Positions 37,232 to 46,895 of a stretch of DNA of 64,000 nt are shown one piece after another. The stretch spans positions 248,001 through 312,000 of the forward strand of contig NZ_JADWMY010000001.1 in the NCBI RefSeq assembly GCF_015767275.1. The letters are read 5' to 3'. The first letter of the stretch is position 1. Each line of letters begins with the position of its first letter. A program made the translations under genes and the position numbers. The notes below the pieces were generated by a model that made no database searches, was not told the DNA's origin, and saw only the letters and a program-made list of their open reading frames with translations. The DNA is from Herbaspirillum sp. AP02. Its GTDB lineage: Bacteria; Pseudomonadota; Gammaproteobacteria; Burkholderiales; Burkholderiaceae_D.

Positions 37232-39130
37232 ATGGCTCATTCCTTCCTTGTCCGCCTCGCCTACGTTCTTCTGTTATGCGTCGGCATGCAGTTGAGCGGG
37301 AATGCATATGCAAAAAACGAGGAAGCCCCGGCCGTGCGCGAACTGGCTGTGCTGCTCGATCCGTATGGGACAGAAACCATACAGACTGTCACCCGGCCCT
37401 CGCGCGCAAGCGATTTCATTGCCGCTCCCCACGGTTTTTCGGCCGGCTATACGCGCCAGGTACACTGGCTTCGCTTCACACTCATGGCGCCGCCGCCGGC
37501 GCATGATGGCAGCCGGCGTTTGCTGGTCGAGTTTTACCCGCCATATCTGGACAAGCTGGAGGTATTCATACCGCGCGCCGACGGAATAGGTTTCGATCCC
37601 TATTTGCATGGCGACCTGGTTCCTTTCTCCGCCCGTTCGATCCACCATCGCGCTTTCGTGCAAAGCGTGGATTTCCCCGATGCGCAACCGATGCAGCTCT
37701 ACGTCCGGCTCCAGACCACCAGCAGCTCGGTGGTCGGCATCAATGCGCTTACACCGGATCGGTTTGTCGAAGACACCGCGCGCGAATATGCGGCGCTTGG
37801 CCTGTTCTTCGGCTTGCTTGCGGCCGGCATGCTGGCCAATCTGCGCAATCCGCTGCGCGCCGATCCGCTGCAACGCGCTTTCCTGATCCATCTGGCCGTC
37901 ACCTTCTACATGCTGTTCGCCATCAATGGTTTGCTGGCCGAATATGTCTTTCAGGACTCCGCCTTTTGGGCCGATCGCGGCACCTCGATCGGCGCCATCC
38001 TGGTGGTGACATCGGCCACCTACTTTTATAGCAAAGTGCTCGACATGGCGCGGGCGGCGTTCTGGATGCGCGCCATCTATCGCATGGTAATGTGGCTGGG
38101 CATCGCCATCCTGCCGGCTCCCTTCATCGACTTTTATCCGGAAACGCAACGCGTCCTGATTTTCGGCGCTTTGCTGGTCGTGCTTATGGGGATGTGGCGC
38201 GCCATGCAGTTGTATCGTCAGCAATCCTTGGGCAGCCTGCTGATTGTGCTGGCGCTGGCGTGCAGCCTGCTGGGCGCATCGGCGGCCACGCTGACTTTGC
38301 TGGGCGTGCTGCCGGGACAGTTCTGGTTTATCAACAGCTATACCACCAGCACCTTGGGCACCTTGGCGGCGCTGCAAGCCTATTTCATGCTGCGTGCACG
38401 CCAGGCCGAAAAGAATTTGCAGGATGCCAGGATGGAAGCTGCCCGCACCGCTGCCACGGCGGAAATGGAGAGGGCGTCTCGCGAGGTCCAGCGGCGCTTT
38501 TTGGCCATGCTCACGCACGAATTGAAAACTCCGCTGGCTGCGCTGCGCTTGTGTCTGGGCCAGATTACTCAGACCGGACGTTTGCGTGACCATGCGGAAA
38601 ACGCGATCGAACAGATCGATTCGGTCATTGAGCGCAGTGACCTAGCCAGCCGCTTTGACGACGGCCGTCTGGAGATCACCAGAGTCCCCTGTAGCCTGCA
38701 TGAACTGGTCGTCGAACTGGTTATGCAGCGCAACGACAGCGAACGAATCCGGCTGGAACTGCCGCACCCGGAACCACTCGTGCTGCAAACCGATCCGGTC
38801 TTGTTGAAAACCATATTGGATAATCTGATCAGCAATGCCCTGAAATACTCGCCCGGACAGAGCGAGATCAAGGTGTTGGTATCCCGTCATACACAAGCGG
38901 GCCAAGCTGGCATCGCCATGCGGATGGAGAACCAGGTTGCCGGCGATGCCATGCGGCCGCTCCCGGAGCAAGTGTTTACGAAGTACTATCGCGCACCTTA
39001 TGCACAACATAGCAGCGGCTCCGGCCTCGGCCTGTATCTGGTGCGCGGCTTAAGCAGCATGCTGGGCGGTACGGCATGCTATCTCTCCGATCAACCCAAC
39101 GTGGTTTTTGAAGTATGGATTCCAGTCTGA
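37232..39130 (+). CDS. Sensor histidine kinase with 7TMR-DISM sensor
   Basis: This 632-residue protein has a signal peptide (1-28), a periplasmic jelly-roll domain of the 7TMR-DISMED2 kind (about 40-180), seven hydrophobic helices (about 190-410), a coiled coil, a HisKA domain with phospho-acceptor His in MLTHELKTPLAALRL, and an ATPase domain with N box (DNLISNALKYSP) and GSGLGLYLVRG. DISM receptors sense carbohydrate-like ligands. It overlaps the response regulator gene by 16 bases and diverges from the autotransporter. Confidence 0.9.
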   Translation: MAHSFLVRLAYVLLLCVGMQLSGNAYAKNEEAPAVRELAVLLDPYGTETIQTVTRPSRASDFIAAPHGFSAGYTRQVHWLRFTLMAPPPAHDGSRRLLVEFYPPYLDKLEVFIPRADGIGFDPYLHGDLVPFSARSIHHRAFVQSVDFPDAQPMQLYVRLQTTSSSVVGINALTPDRFVEDTAREYAALGLFFGLLAAGMLANLRNPLRADPLQRAFLIHLAVTFYMLFAINGLLAEYVFQDSAFWADRGTSIGAILVVTSATYFYSKVLDMARAAFWMRAIYRMVMWLGIAILPAPFIDFYPETQRVLIFGALLVVLMGMWRAMQLYRQQSLGSLLIVLALACSLLGASAATLTLLGVLPGQFWFINSYTTSTLGTLAALQAYFMLRARQAEKNLQDARMEAARTAATAEMERASREVQRRFLAMLTHELKTPLAALRLCLGQITQTGRLRDHAENAIEQIDSVIERSDLASRFDDGRLEITRVPCSLHELVVELVMQRNDSERIRLELPHPEPLVLQTDPVLLKTILDNLISNALKYSPGQSEIKVLVSRHTQAGQAGIAMRMENQVAGDAMRPLPEQVFTKYYRAPYAQHSSGSGLGLYLVRGLSSMLGGTACYLSDQPNVVFEVWIPV

Positions 39131-39813
39131 AAATTCTTGTCATTGAAGACCACGACACTTTGCGTGAAGTAGTGCTGGAGACGCTCGTCAACCAAGGCCA
39201 TCAGGTGACCGGCGTCGACAGCGCGGAAGCGGTCGAATCGCTGGCGGCCACCGACGACTACGACCTTGTCGTGCTGGACCTGCAATTGCCGGGCGAAGAT
39301 GGCCTCAGTCTGGCCCAGCGCCTGCGCCAGACCAAACCGAATATCGGCATCATCATGATGACGGCGCGCGGACTTACCAAGGACAAGATTGCCGGCTATA
39401 CCAGCGGCGCCGATCTCTATCTGACCAAACCGGTACAACTAGAAGAATTGTGTGCGGCGACCCTGGCCGTCGGCCGCCGCGTCAAAAACCAGGAACCCGC
39501 AAGCGTTGCGGTTCTGAATATGCAACGTATGGTGCTTACCGACACCAATGGCAACGACATCGCGTTATCGCCGCAAGAGTCGCGCACGCTATCAGCCCTG
39601 ATTCTGGCTCCCGGCAAACGGCTGGAAAACTGGCAACTGATCGAACTGCTGGGGAAATCGCTAGAGGCCTATACCAAGGCCGCACTGGAAATCCATATCG
39701 TGCGCCTGCGCAAGAAACTCAGCCTGGTCAGCGAGATACCGGCACACGTGACACCGATCCAGGCTGTCCGGGGCTGGGGTTATCAGCTGTGCGTGCAGAT
39801 CATCCTCGAATAG
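39115..39813 (+). CDS. OmpR-type response regulator
   Basis: This 232-residue protein has a receiver domain (1-120) with phospho-acceptor Asp55 in LVVLDLQLPGEDG, the acidic pair in IEDHD, and Lys in LTKPV. A C-terminal winged helix follows (about 130-230: LSPQESRTLSALILAPG, HIVRLRKKL, VRGWGYQL). It partners the overlapping kinase. Candidate targets are the autotransporter promoter and its own operon. Confidence 0.92.
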   Translation: MDSSLKILVIEDHDTLREVVLETLVNQGHQVTGVDSAEAVESLAATDDYDLVVLDLQLPGEDGLSLAQRLRQTKPNIGIIMMTARGLTKDKIAGYTSGADLYLTKPVQLEELCAATLAVGRRVKNQEPASVAVLNMQRMVLTDTNGNDIALSPQESRTLSALILAPGKRLENWQLIELLGKSLEAYTKAALEIHIVRLRKKLSLVSEIPAHVTPIQAVRGWGYQLCVQIILE

Positions 39814-39890
39814 GCCTCGTGCGGTCGTGCTGGAATCTGCCGCGATCTGTCATGTAAAGATCCTCGCGTGAACTTTCGCACATCGAGCTC

Positions 39891-39929
39891 CACTCCAAAA
39901 GTGGGTCAGATTTCAATGCAATTCAACAG
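39891..39929 (+). repeat. Right copy of 39-bp direct repeat (IS21-like terminal remnant)
   Basis: This copy starts CACTCCAAAAGTGGGTCAG and matches 34365-34403 at 37 of 39 bases in the same orientation. The two copies bracket the autotransporter/kinase/regulator module of about 5.5 kb. Confidence 0.75.
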
Positions 39930-40154
39930 ACTGTCGTTGCTGCTGTATTTACTCAACTTCTTCCAGCGGCATTACCCTAGGCGTGGAGTCTTGCGTGCTA
40001 CCGAGCACTTCGGCTAAGTATAAATTCAATGCTTGACAACTCCCGGTTTTAAGAAGAGCTACGAACTTTGCCTGGTCTGTCACATGCCAAGAATCCTTCC
40101 GCCATATGCCCGTCAATAGCTCGACATCCGGGCCTCTCTACACCTTCTACGCTG

Positions 40155-40295
40155 GACGGGTTCGTGCGCATCAAAAACGCGTCCATTGATGCTGTTTTCT
40201 CGGCACTGTCCAGTGACAGCAGATTCAAGACCATTTCCGCACCCTCGCTGCATGTGCGCTCGGGTGCGTCGGGACGGTTCTCAGTGGGTCAGGAT
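40155..40295 (+). pseudogene. Fragment of a secretin-type gene
   Basis: In the 727-base stretch between the response regulator and the diguanylate cyclase, one frame reads IKNASIDAVFSALSSDSRFK then TISAPSLHVRSGASGRFSVGQ. This matches the secretin core pattern (a short helix, SRFK, a SAPSL strand and an A-x-x-x-VG strand) found in GspD/PilQ and phage secretins. There is no full gene before or after it and the expected continuation (VPV...) is lost. It looks like a leftover of a filamentous prophage or secretion gene. The rest of 39930-40540 shows no gene. Confidence 0.5.
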
Positions 40296-40540
40296 GATGA
40301 TGCAAACCTCGCCGGCGGCAGCTTCGTCCTGGGACGCATTCAGGCATGCGCCGCAGGAGCTGCCGGGAGCATTCGTTGGCCAGCTGACCGAAGAACAGGG
40401 CAGGGGACATTAAGACAGAAGCCTCACCCCGCTAGTCGGGGCGGCGCTATTCATGCTGAATCGGACCCTGTCAGGCCTCTTAAAGGCTAACCGTTTTTCA
40501 GGGGCCTCTTACATCGTGAAAAAGTGTCATTCCGATATGA

Positions 40541-42370
40541 ATGCAGCTTTCCCTCGGCAAGATGACGTCTAGAAGATATTATTTGTCAGATGATGTTTTC
40601 AATCTGATAAATATTACGCCGTTGGGAGCGGCAACGTCGTTCATGCTCGGAATACGCAAACCTACATTACGGCAGCAATTTCTGATGGCACTTGCGGCAA
40701 TTCTGTTGCTCAGTGCTGTCGTCAGCTATCAGTTCTTTAGCTGGTATCAGGAGGATGTGACGCAGACTCTGGGGTTGCGCCTGGTTGAACGCAATGTTCT
40801 GTATGAGAAGAGCAGGCTGTTGACGCTGATCTCCAAGGAAATAGCTCTGACCCAAAAAATGGCCAGTTCGCCCGTTCTCAAGCAATGGATTGCGGCGGAA
40901 TATGATCCGGTCGCCCGCAGCGCGGCGCTGGCCGAACTGGATGACTATCGCAATTTTTTCCATGGTCGTCGCTATTTCTTTGCTATCGAACAATCCGGTA
41001 ACTATTACTTTAAAGAGAACGGTAGTACCGAGCCGGCGCAACAACCGCGCTACACCTTGCACAAGGACGTAGTGAAGGATGGCTGGTTTTATGCGGTCCT
41101 GGCAAAAGTGAAAGATGTGCAATTGAATGTGGAAACCGATTATCACATTCAGAAGACGCTAATCTGGATCAACGCTGTAGTACACGACGAACAGCAACGT
41201 CCTATTGCCGTGGTAGGAACCGGTCTTGAATTGTCAGAAGTGTTGCGCAGCATGGAGACCGCTACGACCGACACCGAGGGAGAGAATATTTTCATCGATG
41301 CGGCCGGGGCAATTCAGTTGCATCCGAACTTACGCCTGATTGATTTTGCCTCTATCCGTAAATCCCAGACCGGCGAGGCGCAAAGTACGGTCTTTGATCT
41401 GTTTACCAATTCAGCCGATCGGAACAACTTGCACAAGCTCATGGCGGAGCTGAAGCTCGGTAAGCGGACCACGGCTTCCTGGAGCGCACACATTGGTCGC
41501 AAAACGCAGATGGTAGCGTTGGCCTGGGTACCGGAAATTCAATGGTTTGTCGTATCGATTATCGCGCCTTCGGCGGCGATGTCGTCAGCCCATTTTCCTT
41601 CCGGCGCATTGTTGGTCGTGGGCATTTTTATTGTGGCCCTGGTAGCGGCCGCCGTCTGGTTTGAAAGGGAACTTCTACGCCGCCTCGTACGCCTGGACAA
41701 AGCGGCGCAAGACGTCGCGAAAGGCAATTTCGCCGTACAGCTGGAAGATCGCTCCGAGGATGAAATTGGACGGGTGACTAAGACTTTTCTAGCAATGTCA
41801 AACCGCATCGAAACCTATACGGATGACTTGCTTCGGCAAGTGGCTGAACGCACGGCCGAGTTGCAGGAAAAGAATCGCGAACTGGAAACCCTGTCCATGA
41901 CGGATTCGCTGACGGGACTCGCAAACCGGATGCGACTGGATGCGTTGCTGCAATTGCAGATGACAAGTTGCGAGTCCCAACAGACCTGCTTTTCGGTGAT
42001 CCTGATCGACATTGATAAATTTAAATGTGTCAACGACACCTACGGCCACCAGACTGGTGATGCAGTGCTGATTCAATTGAGCCGTCTGTTCGAACGACAT
42101 ATGCGCGCGCTGGATGTGGTCGGGCGATGGGGTGGAGAAGAGTTTTTAGTGATTTGTATCGGGGCCAATAGCAATGAGGCGCTCACCATCGCCAACAGGC
42201 TGCGGCAAGCAATGGCTGCATATGAAATCGCCGTGACCGGCCCGAAGACAGGCAGCTTTGGCGTAAGCACCTATCAGCCCGGGGATAGCATGCAATCGAT
42301 GATTGGCCGGGCGGACATGGCGCTTTACAGGGCCAAAGAGGCTGGCCGCAATCGTGTGGAATCGTGCTGA
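40541..42370 (+). CDS. Membrane-bound diguanylate cyclase
   Basis: This protein of up to 609 residues has an N-terminal membrane helix (LMALAAILLLSAVVSYQFF), a large periplasmic dCache-like sensor domain, a second helix (LLVVGIFIVALVAAAVW), a HAMP segment, a coiled coil and a GGDEF domain. The active site is GGEEF, and the inhibitory RxxD site (RALD) lies five residues before it, so it should make c-di-GMP with product inhibition. The start is uncertain: ATG 40541, or ATG 40643, which begins MLGIRKPTLRQQF near the first helix. GC content is low compared with the nif genes. Confidence 0.88.
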   Translation: MQLSLGKMTSRRYYLSDDVFNLINITPLGAATSFMLGIRKPTLRQQFLMALAAILLLSAVVSYQFFSWYQEDVTQTLGLRLVERNVLYEKSRLLTLISKEIALTQKMASSPVLKQWIAAEYDPVARSAALAELDDYRNFFHGRRYFFAIEQSGNYYFKENGSTEPAQQPRYTLHKDVVKDGWFYAVLAKVKDVQLNVETDYHIQKTLIWINAVVHDEQQRPIAVVGTGLELSEVLRSMETATTDTEGENIFIDAAGAIQLHPNLRLIDFASIRKSQTGEAQSTVFDLFTNSADRNNLHKLMAELKLGKRTTASWSAHIGRKTQMVALAWVPEIQWFVVSIIAPSAAMSSAHFPSGALLVVGIFIVALVAAAVWFERELLRRLVRLDKAAQDVAKGNFAVQLEDRSEDEIGRVTKTFLAMSNRIETYTDDLLRQVAERTAELQEKNRELETLSMTDSLTGLANRMRLDALLQLQMTSCESQQTCFSVILIDIDKFKCVNDTYGHQTGDAVLIQLSRLFERHMRALDVVGRWGGEEFLVICIGANSNEALTIANRLRQAMAAYEIAVTGPKTGSFGVSTYQPGDSMQSMIGRADMALYRAKEAGRNRVESC

Positions 42371-42604
42371 GAAGATGAACTCAGTATTGTCCAGCTAGGA
42401 AGATGCCAGCCACTTTTCTCTTACTTTCCCAGATACGTCTTTTTGGCCAAGTAGGTTCACGAAACGCATCAATGAGGACGTCACGCATCCGTTGTACGTT
42501 TAAGGGGAAAAAGTGCGCGTCGGACAAAAAGCGTTCACTACTAGTCGTTCTCTTCGCTGGCCAGCGCCTTCGGGCCATTCGTGAAAACAAGCAAGAACTG
42601 GTCC

Positions 42605-42632
42605 TAAAGTGTTGGCGACATTGCGCCGTTAT
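42605..42632 (+). promoter_or_regulatory. FliA (sigma-28)-like promoter of the chemoreceptor
   Basis: TAAA at 42605 and GCCGTTAT at 42625-42632 are separated by 16 bases. They resemble the flagellar consensus TAAA-N15-GCCGATAA, with one extra spacer base and two mismatches. The site lies about 30 bases before the chemoreceptor gene. Confidence 0.4.
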
Positions 42633-42660
42633 ACGAGGACCATCAGAGGGAGAGGGGTTC

Positions 42661-44403
42661 ATGGATTTCACACATTTCAAAGTCCAGACGCGGCTTTATA
42701 TCGGTTTCGGAATTGTCCTGGCGACCTTGTCCATCGTCGTTTGCGTGGCCGTGCTCAAGCTAAGCGGGCTCAATGACGTGCTGACCCAGAATGGCGACTA
42801 CGGCACGCAAGAAATCAGCGCGATTGCCACGGGAATCGGGAAGGCACAAGGGTCGGTCATCAGTCTTCAGCGGCTGATTACCAATGATGATCCGGCACGC
42901 AAGGCGGCTGAAAAGAAGGGCATCGAGGAAAAACTCGATGTCTACAAAAGCCAGATAAAGACGCTGCGCACGCTCTACGAGTCCGATCCGAACGTGAGCG
43001 ATCAGGAACGCCAGATGCTCAAGCGTATAGGTGAATTTGCCAATGATGCAATTCCCAAGGTAGAGAAAGTGGCGCGGCTCGGGATCGAAGGCGATGCGGC
43101 AGCGACCAAGCAGGCGATGATTGAGGCCGGCTTGTCCTTGCAACCATGGACGGACGAGTTGGGCAAGTTGCGCGATGTCATCGTGAGTAAAAATATCGCG
43201 GCGGCCAAACAGGCTCATGCAGATTACTTTGCTGCTCGCAGGCTCTTGTTGATCGTCGCAGGCTTTGGCCTGCTCGTCTCGCTTATGCTGGCCACGCTGA
43301 TCGCACGCAGTATCCAGCGCCAGCTTGGCGGCGAGCCTGGCGAAGTCGCTTCCATTGCGTCTCGGGTGGCCGCAGGAGAACTGGACATTGAGGTGGCACT
43401 GAAGAATGGTGACCGCTCGAGCCTGCTCTATTCGGTGGCGCAGATGCGTGAGCAACTTGCTGTGATCGTCGGCAAGATTCGCACGGCAACCGACAGCATC
43501 ACCAACGGTTCCACTGAAATTGCCCGGGGAAACTCCGACTTATCGGCACGCACGGAAGAGCAGGCGGGCTCCCTGGAAGAGACCGCTTCGGCAATGGAGC
43601 AATTGACTTCAACGGTGAAGCAGAATGCCGATAATGCGCGTCAGGCCAACAAGCTAGCCGAATCGGCATCGGGTATCGCCGTCGAAGGCGGGCAAGTCGT
43701 CGGCAAGGTGGTGGAGACGATGAATTCCATCAACGAATCCTCCAAGCGGATCGTCGATATCATCAGCGTCATCGACGGCATCGCCTTCCAAACCAATATC
43801 CTGGCCCTAAACGCGGCAGTGGAAGCGGCCCGTGCTGGAGAGCAGGGGCGAGGCTTTGCCGTGGTCGCCTCGGAAGTACGCGGTCTGGCGCAACGTTCAG
43901 CGGCTGCGGCCAAGGAAATCAAGGTCTTGATCAACGATTCGGTGACCAAGGTCGATGCCGGTAGCCAACTGGTGAGCCAGGCGGGGACGACCATCGGTCA
44001 GGTGGTCGATAGCGTCAGAAAGGTGACCGATATCGTAGGCGAGATCAGTTCGGCCACGCAGGAGCAAAGCGCCGGCCTGGATGAAATCAATCGCGCCATC
44101 GCCCAGATGGATCAGACTACACAGCAGAACGCGGCGCTCGTGGAAGAGGCCGCCGCGGCTGCGGAATCCCTGAAAGACCAGGCGCGTATCCTGGCGCAGG
44201 CGATGAGCGTATTCCGACTCGGTGCAAAGGCGGTGTCACCGTTGACGCCGACCAAGCGCGCTGTCAAGCCTCATGAGCCTGTCTCCGTCAAACCGCGTGC
44301 TACGGACGAGCCGCGTATTGCCGAAAAAGCCAAACCGGTCAAGCGTCCCGAGTTGATCGGCAAGACTCCCGAGAAGGACGGAGATAACTGGGAGCAGTTT
44401 TGA
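42661..44403 (+). CDS. Methyl-accepting chemotaxis protein with CheR/CheB tether
   Basis: This 580-residue chemoreceptor has a first helix ([21 protein letters not shown]), a periplasmic four-helix-bundle sensor (about 35-185), a second helix ([21 protein letters not shown]), HAMP, and a long cytoplasmic hairpin with the conserved tip [20 protein letters not shown]. The C-terminus ends in NWEQF, like the NWETF pentapeptide that tethers CheR and CheB. The ATG at 42661 has GAGAGGGG upstream. The ligand is unknown. Confidence 0.93.
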   Translation: MDFTHFKVQTRLYIGFGIVLATLSIVVCVAVLKLSGLNDVLTQNGDYGTQEISAIATGIGKAQGSVISLQRLITNDDPARKAAEKKGIEEKLDVYKSQIKTLRTLYESDPNVSDQERQMLKRIGEFANDAIPKVEKVARLGIEGDAAATKQAMIEAGLSLQPWTDELGKLRDVIVSKNIAAAKQAHADYFAARRLLLIVAGFGLLVSLMLATLIARSIQRQLGGEPGEVASIASRVAAGELDIEVALKNGDRSSLLYSVAQMREQLAVIVGKIRTATDSITNGSTEIARGNSDLSARTEEQAGSLEETASAMEQLTSTVKQNADNARQANKLAESASGIAVEGGQVVGKVVETMNSINESSKRIVDIISVIDGIAFQTNILALNAAVEAARAGEQGRGFAVVASEVRGLAQRSAAAAKEIKVLINDSVTKVDAGSQLVSQAGTTIGQVVDSVRKVTDIVGEISSATQEQSAGLDEINRAIAQMDQTTQQNAALVEEAAAAAESLKDQARILAQAMSVFRLGAKAVSPLTPTKRAVKPHEPVSVKPRATDEPRIAEKAKPVKRPELIGKTPEKDGDNWEQF

Positions 44404-44482
44404 TGTGGTGCTGTTTCTGAAAAATCTGTTCTGCGGGATTCCGTGGATGCATAAACGACAAAGCTGTTCGGTGTTTCACTGA

Positions 44483-44502
44483 GTCCCAGCGTTCGCTGGG
44501 AC
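44483..44502. terminator. REP-like hairpin after convergent chemoreceptor and MFS genes
   Basis: GTCCCAGC, a 4-base loop and GCTGGGAC form a perfect 8-bp stem between the two convergent genes. It may be a terminator or a dispersed REP-type palindrome. Confidence 0.45.
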
Positions 44503-44525
44503 GACAGCAAAACGCTCGGACAGTC

Positions 44526-45860
44526 TTATTTTTCCGCTTTAGATGTCTTGCTGATAAACGCAAAGATCATCACCGTCGCCATGAACTCAACAATGGCGAT
44601 GGTGGTAAGGCCCTTGCCATATTGTCCGGTTGTGGTCTTCAGATAACCCAGCAATTGCGGGGAAAAATAGCCCGACAGATTCGCCACCGAATTGATCACG
44701 GCCAGCCCTACGACAATTGCCGTACCCGACAGGAAGCGCCCCGGCAATTGCCAGAACACAGGGATTGCGCCCATCGTGCCGGCCGACGACAACGCCAGCG
44801 CAAACACCACACCCGCAGCACTCTTCTGCCCCAGAAAATAAGCCGCCAGCAACAGCCCGATTGCGCCAATGGCGGCAGCCACGGCGGTATGGATGCGTAC
44901 TTCCTTGTTGCGATCCGACAGATAACCATTGAGCAGCATGCCGAACCATCCGCAGCAATAGATGCCGCCCATGACCCACCCCAGGGTCTTGATATCGGTG
45001 AAACCGACTTCTTTTACCAGACTCGGGCCGTAATACACCAGCGTCGCGTTACCGGCGATGATGCAGAAAAAGACGGCAATCAAGGCCCACATGCGCGCAC
45101 TGCGCAGCGAAGCAAAGAAGCTGTGTTCACGCGGCCCCAAAGCCTGATCTTCTGCCGACAATTCGGTCTCGACGTGGGCCTTTTCACGGTCGCTAAGCCA
45201 CTTGGCGTCGCGCGGCCGGTCGGTCAGTAGAAAATACGCAGCCAGCCCGGCCACGATCGATGGAATGCCTTCGATGATAAAGAGCCATTGCCAGCCTTTG
45301 AAACCACCCAGGCCTTGCGACAACTCCATGATGTACGCCGCCAGCGGGCTACCCAGCACCAGCGACACGGCAGAAGCGGAGACGAACACACCCAGGGCCT
45401 TGCCACGCCGATGCGTCGGCAGCCAATAGGTCAGATACAGGATCACGCCCGGTTGCAATCCGGCTTCGAAAGCGCCCATCAGAAAGCGCAGGATATAAAA
45501 CTGCATGGATGTCTGCACCCAGGCCATCAGCACGCAGGTAATGCCCCAGCCGATGGTGATGCGCATAATGGTTTTGCGCGCGCCGAACTTTTGCAGCGCC
45601 AGATTGCTTGGCACCTCAAAAATGAAATAACCGATGAAGAAGATCCCTGCGCCGGCACCATAGACGGCGTCCGACCAGGCCAGATCGCTCATCATGGTCA
45701 GCTTGGCAAAACCGACGTTGACGCGGTCGACCCAGGCCAAAAACCAGATCAGCGTGACGAAAGGAATGATGCGCCAGACTATGCGACGAAATGTGACGTC
45801 GCGCTCTTCAACGCTGCCGGCGACTGGTAGTGGTGCTGTTGCTGCTGCAATGGTGTTCAT
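44526..45860 (-). CDS. MFS transporter, anion:cation symporter (ACS) family
   Basis: This 444-residue inner-membrane protein has about 12 helices and the ACS family start FRRIVWRIIPFVTLIWFLAW and DRVNVGFAKL. The motif between helices 2 and 3 (FGARKTIMRITIGWG) is also typical. Relatives move galactonate, glucarate, tartrate or phthalate with protons. GGGAGGACAC stands directly before the ATG. It has no catabolic genes beside it, so the substrate cannot be guessed. Confidence 0.9.
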   Translation of the reverse strand: MNTIAAATAPLPVAGSVEERDVTFRRIVWRIIPFVTLIWFLAWVDRVNVGFAKLTMMSDLAWSDAVYGAGAGIFFIGYFIFEVPSNLALQKFGARKTIMRITIGWGITCVLMAWVQTSMQFYILRFLMGAFEAGLQPGVILYLTYWLPTHRRGKALGVFVSASAVSLVLGSPLAAYIMELSQGLGGFKGWQWLFIIEGIPSIVAGLAAYFLLTDRPRDAKWLSDREKAHVETELSAEDQALGPREHSFFASLRSARMWALIAVFFCIIAGNATLVYYGPSLVKEVGFTDIKTLGWVMGGIYCCGWFGMLLNGYLSDRNKEVRIHTAVAAAIGAIGLLLAAYFLGQKSAAGVVFALALSSAGTMGAIPVFWQLPGRFLSGTAIVVGLAVINSVANLSGYFSPQLLGYLKTTTGQYGKGLTTIAIVEFMATVMIFAFISKTSKAEK

Positions 45861-46441
45861 GTGTCCTCCCAGACGAAATCAATGCGGCTGACGGCGCTGG
45901 TCTCGCTATTTCAATCGTTTTGCGTGGGGTTGCGCCCGTGATTACGCCTCATAACAGTGCAAAACAGTGGAAATGGCCAGACAAAAGCCGTCCTTCTCCG
46001 GCAAGCAGCATCCATGCCACTACCGCGAAAAGACATCATTGAAATGTTGGGGAGAATTGTTGCGATGGATTATTGCGTTATTGCGTCAGTGAGTTAGCAA
46101 CGCAAGAAAGTACCATTTGAGCAGTAAATTCTCAGTAGCTTATAAGAACAACGCAACACTTCTAAAACCACCATGGCTTCGCATAATTTGTATTATGTAA
46201 AACCACGACCCAAGTTAAAACCGTTCATGAGGCAGCCCGTTGGTTTGCAAAAAGTTGTAGCCGTTTTTTTTGCAGAATTTTGTAGCCAGCCCTAGCCTTG
46301 TCTAGCGATATGCGTCTTGCCCAACTGATTTCTTTTCCTTCGAATTAGATATGACCAAGTCGTCGGTCACGCCGATTGCCTCCAGACCCAAAGCCTCTTG
46401 TTGGCCAACGCATCATCCAATATCGCCAACGTTAAGACATT
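45861..46441. other. Gap without genes in low-GC accessory DNA
   Basis: These 581 bases show no supported gene. The DNA is AT-rich, with T runs (for example 46264-46271) and a short repeated TTGTAGCC (about 46255 and 46279). It is probably the left edge of the island holding the next three genes. Confidence 0.5.
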
Positions 46442-46732
46442 ATGGTGCTAGCAGCCAAGGTCACATTGCTAGGAACAGTATTCAAGTCCTCATCAAAGAT
46501 TATATGGGGATGCTTTGCAATAGGCTTGGCAGTTGTCAGTGCTGTGAGCGCAATGGCGGCCGCCGAAGGACATATTCGACGCTTGGCAGGACCTTCCAAA
46601 ACCAGAATGCAGAGAATAATGAATAGTGACTCGATGGACTTCGCAAAACAGTTTTTAGGGGCTGGCACGTTTGCAGGGTCCCTTGTTTGTTATACATATT
46701 TTGCGGTGGTATCGATTCTAGAAAAGGGATGA
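46442..46732 (+). CDS. Possible small membrane protein
   Basis: This 96-residue frame has two hydrophobic segments (IIWGCFAIGLAVVSAVSAMA and FAGSLVCYTYFAVVSIL) around a basic middle. I recognise no family. The ribosome-binding site is poor and base composition is low GC, so it may be a real island gene or chance. Toxin-like or holin-like small proteins share this layout, but there is no direct support. Confidence 0.4.
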   Translation: MVLAAKVTLLGTVFKSSSKIIWGCFAIGLAVVSAVSAMAAAEGHIRRLAGPSKTRMQRIMNSDSMDFAKQFLGAGTFAGSLVCYTYFAVVSILEKG

Positions 46733-46895
46733 TTGGGGAATGCAATTAGGTACCGCGCTCATAAACATTGAGATGGCGCCCAAAAAATCTAATTCTATTA
46801 GAGCATGAGTCTTCGTCGGCCCCCTGCCCTTACTGATGGCATCCAGACCGTCTGAGGCCATAGTAAATCTAACGTCTGCAATCAAAATGCCCGCG

